Virus record (IMG/VR): IMGVR_UViG_3300034418_013373
Coordinates: 1-31,191 of that record
DNA length: 31,191 bases
Reading direction: 5' to 3' (one strand)
Source: a virus
Of this stretch, positions 29,914 through 31,191 are shown piece by piece; position 1 is the stretch's first letter, and each line of letters opens with the position of its first letter. The notes beneath the pieces are model-generated. The model saw nothing but the letters and a program-made list of their open reading frames with translations, did not search any database and was not told where the DNA came from. The position numbers and the translations under genes were made by a program.

Positions 29914-30189
29914 TTATTCTCCTGAAATTATATTAAGTTCATGATCTAAAGCTTTTATTTCTTTATTTAATAATAAAATAAAATTAACTTGATCAGCAAA
30001 ATTAGATTTAGCTCTTATAAACATTGACTTTACACAAATATCAGTGTTTAAATTTAAAAAGTATTCTAAATAATGGCTTACTTCAAAAACAGGATTAACT
30101 TTACCTGCAGAATATAAGCTATAAAGCTTATTGATTTTATTACTAACTATTTTTTGTCTTTTATTTATAAATTTATTTAAATTTTTCAT
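29914..30189 (-). CDS. Hypothetical helical protein, leftward early-type gene
   Basis: This 91-residue protein has a lysine/asparagine-rich N terminus (MKNLNKFINKRQKIVSNKINK) and helical hydrophobic patches (VFEVSHYLEYFLNL). It lacks a clear membrane span and no family is recognised. The ATG follows AAGGAACGAC, a Shine-Dalgarno-like site similar to that of 29415-29573. It is the first gene behind the promoter at 30245-30273, with a ~50-nt leader that can form a hairpin (AATATGA 30215-30221 with TCATATT 30235-30241). Confidence 0.6.
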   Translation of the reverse strand: MKNLNKFINKRQKIVSNKINKLYSLYSAGKVNPVFEVSHYLEYFLNLNTDICVKSMFIRAKSNFADQVNFILLLNKEIKALDHELNIISGE

Positions 30190-30214
30190 GTCGTTCCTTA
30201 CATTTAATTAATAA

Positions 30215-30241
30215 AATATGAATTAATCTTTAACTCATATT
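30215..30241. repeat. Inverted repeat in the leader of the 30189 gene
   Basis: AATATGA (30215-30221) and TCATATT (30235-30241) with a 13-nt loop, between the promoter -10 box and the start of the 29914-30189 gene. It could be a leader hairpin or a binding site. Confidence 0.35.
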
Positions 30242-30244
30242 AAT

Positions 30245-30296
30245 ATTATAATATATAAGAACTTAAATGTAAACTACATTTTACATATTTTAAAAT
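30245..30296 (-). promoter_or_regulatory. Leftward sigma70-type promoter with operator palindrome (copy 4)
   Basis: On the minus strand TTTACA (30273-30268), 17 bp, TATAAT (30250-30245). The palindrome ATGTAAACTACATTTTACAT (30267-30286) has perfect 7-bp arms and a 6-bp centre, and ATTTTAAAAT follows (30287-30296). It serves 29914-30189 and 29661-29912 and sits just downstream of the helicase gene end at 30313. Confidence 0.8.
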
Positions 30297-30312
30297 ATAA
30301 TTTATTATTGCT

Positions 30313-31191
30313 TCATTTTGATACAACATCTTTGAATTTAAGATAGTTTATAAGTTCTTGTTGGCTTAAGGCTTTACCTTGTAAAGAAGGCATTACTTTT
30401 TTATGATCTAAGCAGTTTGAAGCTAATATATGTATTATTCTAACCGGTTTTGTTAATCCTCCTTGCCTTCCTAATCTTTTATTAAACTGTTGATAATGTT
30501 CAAGATTATTAGTTAAGCTGAACCAAACTATAATAGATCCACCTTTTTGTAAGTTTAAACCATGTCCGGCTGACGCAGGATGGGCTATTAACATTTTTAT
30601 TTTACCTGCATTCCAATCATCTTCATGTTTTGCAGTTTTTAATTGAACAGCTTTAGGAAAGTATTTTTTTATTCTTAATAAATCTGATTGATAATGATAA
30701 GCTACTAAAATATTTTCTCCAGGGTTTTCTTCAACTATTTCTTTTAAATCTTTTAGTTTTTCATCATGTATTATATGAATATTTTTATCTTCATCATAAA
30801 TAGCTCCATTACACATTTGCAATAATTTATTTTCTAATGCTGAAGCTGAAGCAGCAGTTATTTGAATTTCTTTTTTAAGTTCTTTAATACGATCATTATT
30901 TTCTTTAATTTTATTATCATCAAAAGTAGCAGATTTCTTTAAGTTTCTTAATTCTTTATGTAAATCTTCTGAATGTTCTAAATCAATAATAAAATGTTTT
31001 TTAAGTTCTTTATATTGTTCTTTTGCTTTATCTGGTAAATCTATAAGACGAGTTAAAGGTATTACTTCAGGTAATTGTAAATAATCTTTTGATTCCATAC
31101 TCATACAAATATCACTGATTAATTTATCAATTTCTTCTTTTGCCCCTGGTTTTAATTCATAGTTAAAACCTGTATAATCTTTATTAAAAAA
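30313..31191 (-). CDS. SNF2-type superfamily 2 helicase, C-terminal part (cut by window edge)
   Basis: The frame is open to the window edge, so the visible ~292 residues lack the ATPase N-terminal half; an internal ATG at 31104 is not the true start. Visible features are a YELKPGAKEEIDKLISDI segment near the edge, then DYLQLPEV, and helicase C motifs: NILVAYHYQSDLLRI, LIAHPASAGHGLNLQ (motif V) and HYQQFNKRLGRQG (motif VI with its arginine finger). Between AKEQYKELKKHF and KLLQMCNGAIYDE lies a lysine/glutamate-rich helical stretch of roughly 50 residues, longer than usual in this family. Phage homologues act in replication or recombination. Confidence 0.85.
   Translation of the reverse strand, partial: FFNKDYTGFNYELKPGAKEEIDKLISDICMSMESKDYLQLPEVIPLTRLIDLPDKAKEQYKELKKHFIIDLEHSEDLHKELRNLKKSATFDDNKIKENNDRIKELKKEIQITAASASALENKLLQMCNGAIYDEDKNIHIIHDEKLKDLKEIVEENPGENILVAYHYQSDLLRIKKYFPKAVQLKTAKHEDDWNAGKIKMLIAHPASAGHGLNLQKGGSIIVWFSLTNNLEHYQQFNKRLGRQGGLTKPVRIIHILASNCLDHKKVMPSLQGKALSQQELINYLKFKDVVSK

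Noticed and set aside
29665-29925. Rightward open frame of 86 codons
   Set aside because: It mirrors the leftward gene 29661-29912, which has a Shine-Dalgarno site and lies in a promoter-linked operon; the rightward frame has no start signal or neighbours.
1-31191. Circular complete genome closed at the window ends
   Set aside because: Joining the ends puts a stop codon four codons into the truncated helicase frame and no terminal repeat matches the ends, so the helicase N-terminal half must lie outside.

Overview
The window is 31.2 kb of an AT-rich (by eye roughly 30% GC) tailed-phage genome with a contractile tail (myovirus type). A sheath protein, tube protein, gp25-like wedge, J-like wedge protein and Gp138-like spike are all recognisable. 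The host is very probably Gram-negative: the phage encodes a signal-peptide beta-barrel protein, a lipoprotein, and an overlapping inner/outer membrane spanin pair. The low GC and the AGA-rich arginine codons suggest an AT-rich host, but nothing in the sequence names it. I see no integrase, tRNA, transposon or CRISPR array. Both window edges cut the genome, because the helicase gene at the right end runs off the edge.

Layout. (1) 1-720: leftward small genes and a divergent control region. (2) 721-3287: rightward small HTH regulator and a primase-polymerase/helicase replication protein. (3) 3288-3676: a non-coding region with repeats, an AT-rich tract and hairpins, which could be an origin, a packaging site or a structured leader. 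(4) 3677-13845: DNA packaging, head and neck genes (small and large terminase, DUF1073 portal, Mu F-like protein, DUF2213 protease/scaffold, cement protein, DUF2184 major capsid, connectors). A lipoprotein gene with its own promoter is inserted here. (5) 13875-22789: tail sheath, tube, frameshifted tail-assembly chaperones, tape measure and baseplate. (6) 22799-24784: fibre genes. (7) 24784-28191: a host-interaction and lysis block with a permuted NlpC/P60-like protein, several single-membrane-span proteins, overlapping spanins, an outer-membrane beta-barrel protein and an M15 peptidase endolysin. (8) 28215-28928: a last rightward gene with no ordinary start codon. (9) 28925-31191: leftward early-type small genes and the C-terminal part of an SNF2-type helicase.

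Control. The leftward genes are read from four near-identical promoters. Each is TTTACA, a spacer of exactly 17 bp, then TATAAT, with an ATGTAAA...TTTACAT palindrome on the -35 box and a conserved AT-rich block upstream. The small HTH protein at 721-921, read divergently from one of these promoters, is the obvious candidate regulator. Most late genes have no Shine-Dalgarno sequence and start in a TAATT-ATG context, often 2 nt after the previous stop codon. The few genes with AGGAG sites are mostly ones whose starts lie at the end of the upstream gene.

The most notable points are the shared promoter/operator regulon, the T TTT TTT -1 frameshift in the tail chaperone gene, an apparent nested scaffold start inside the DUF2213 gene, the structured region upstream of the terminase, and the two envelope-directed proteins (lipoprotein and beta-barrel).
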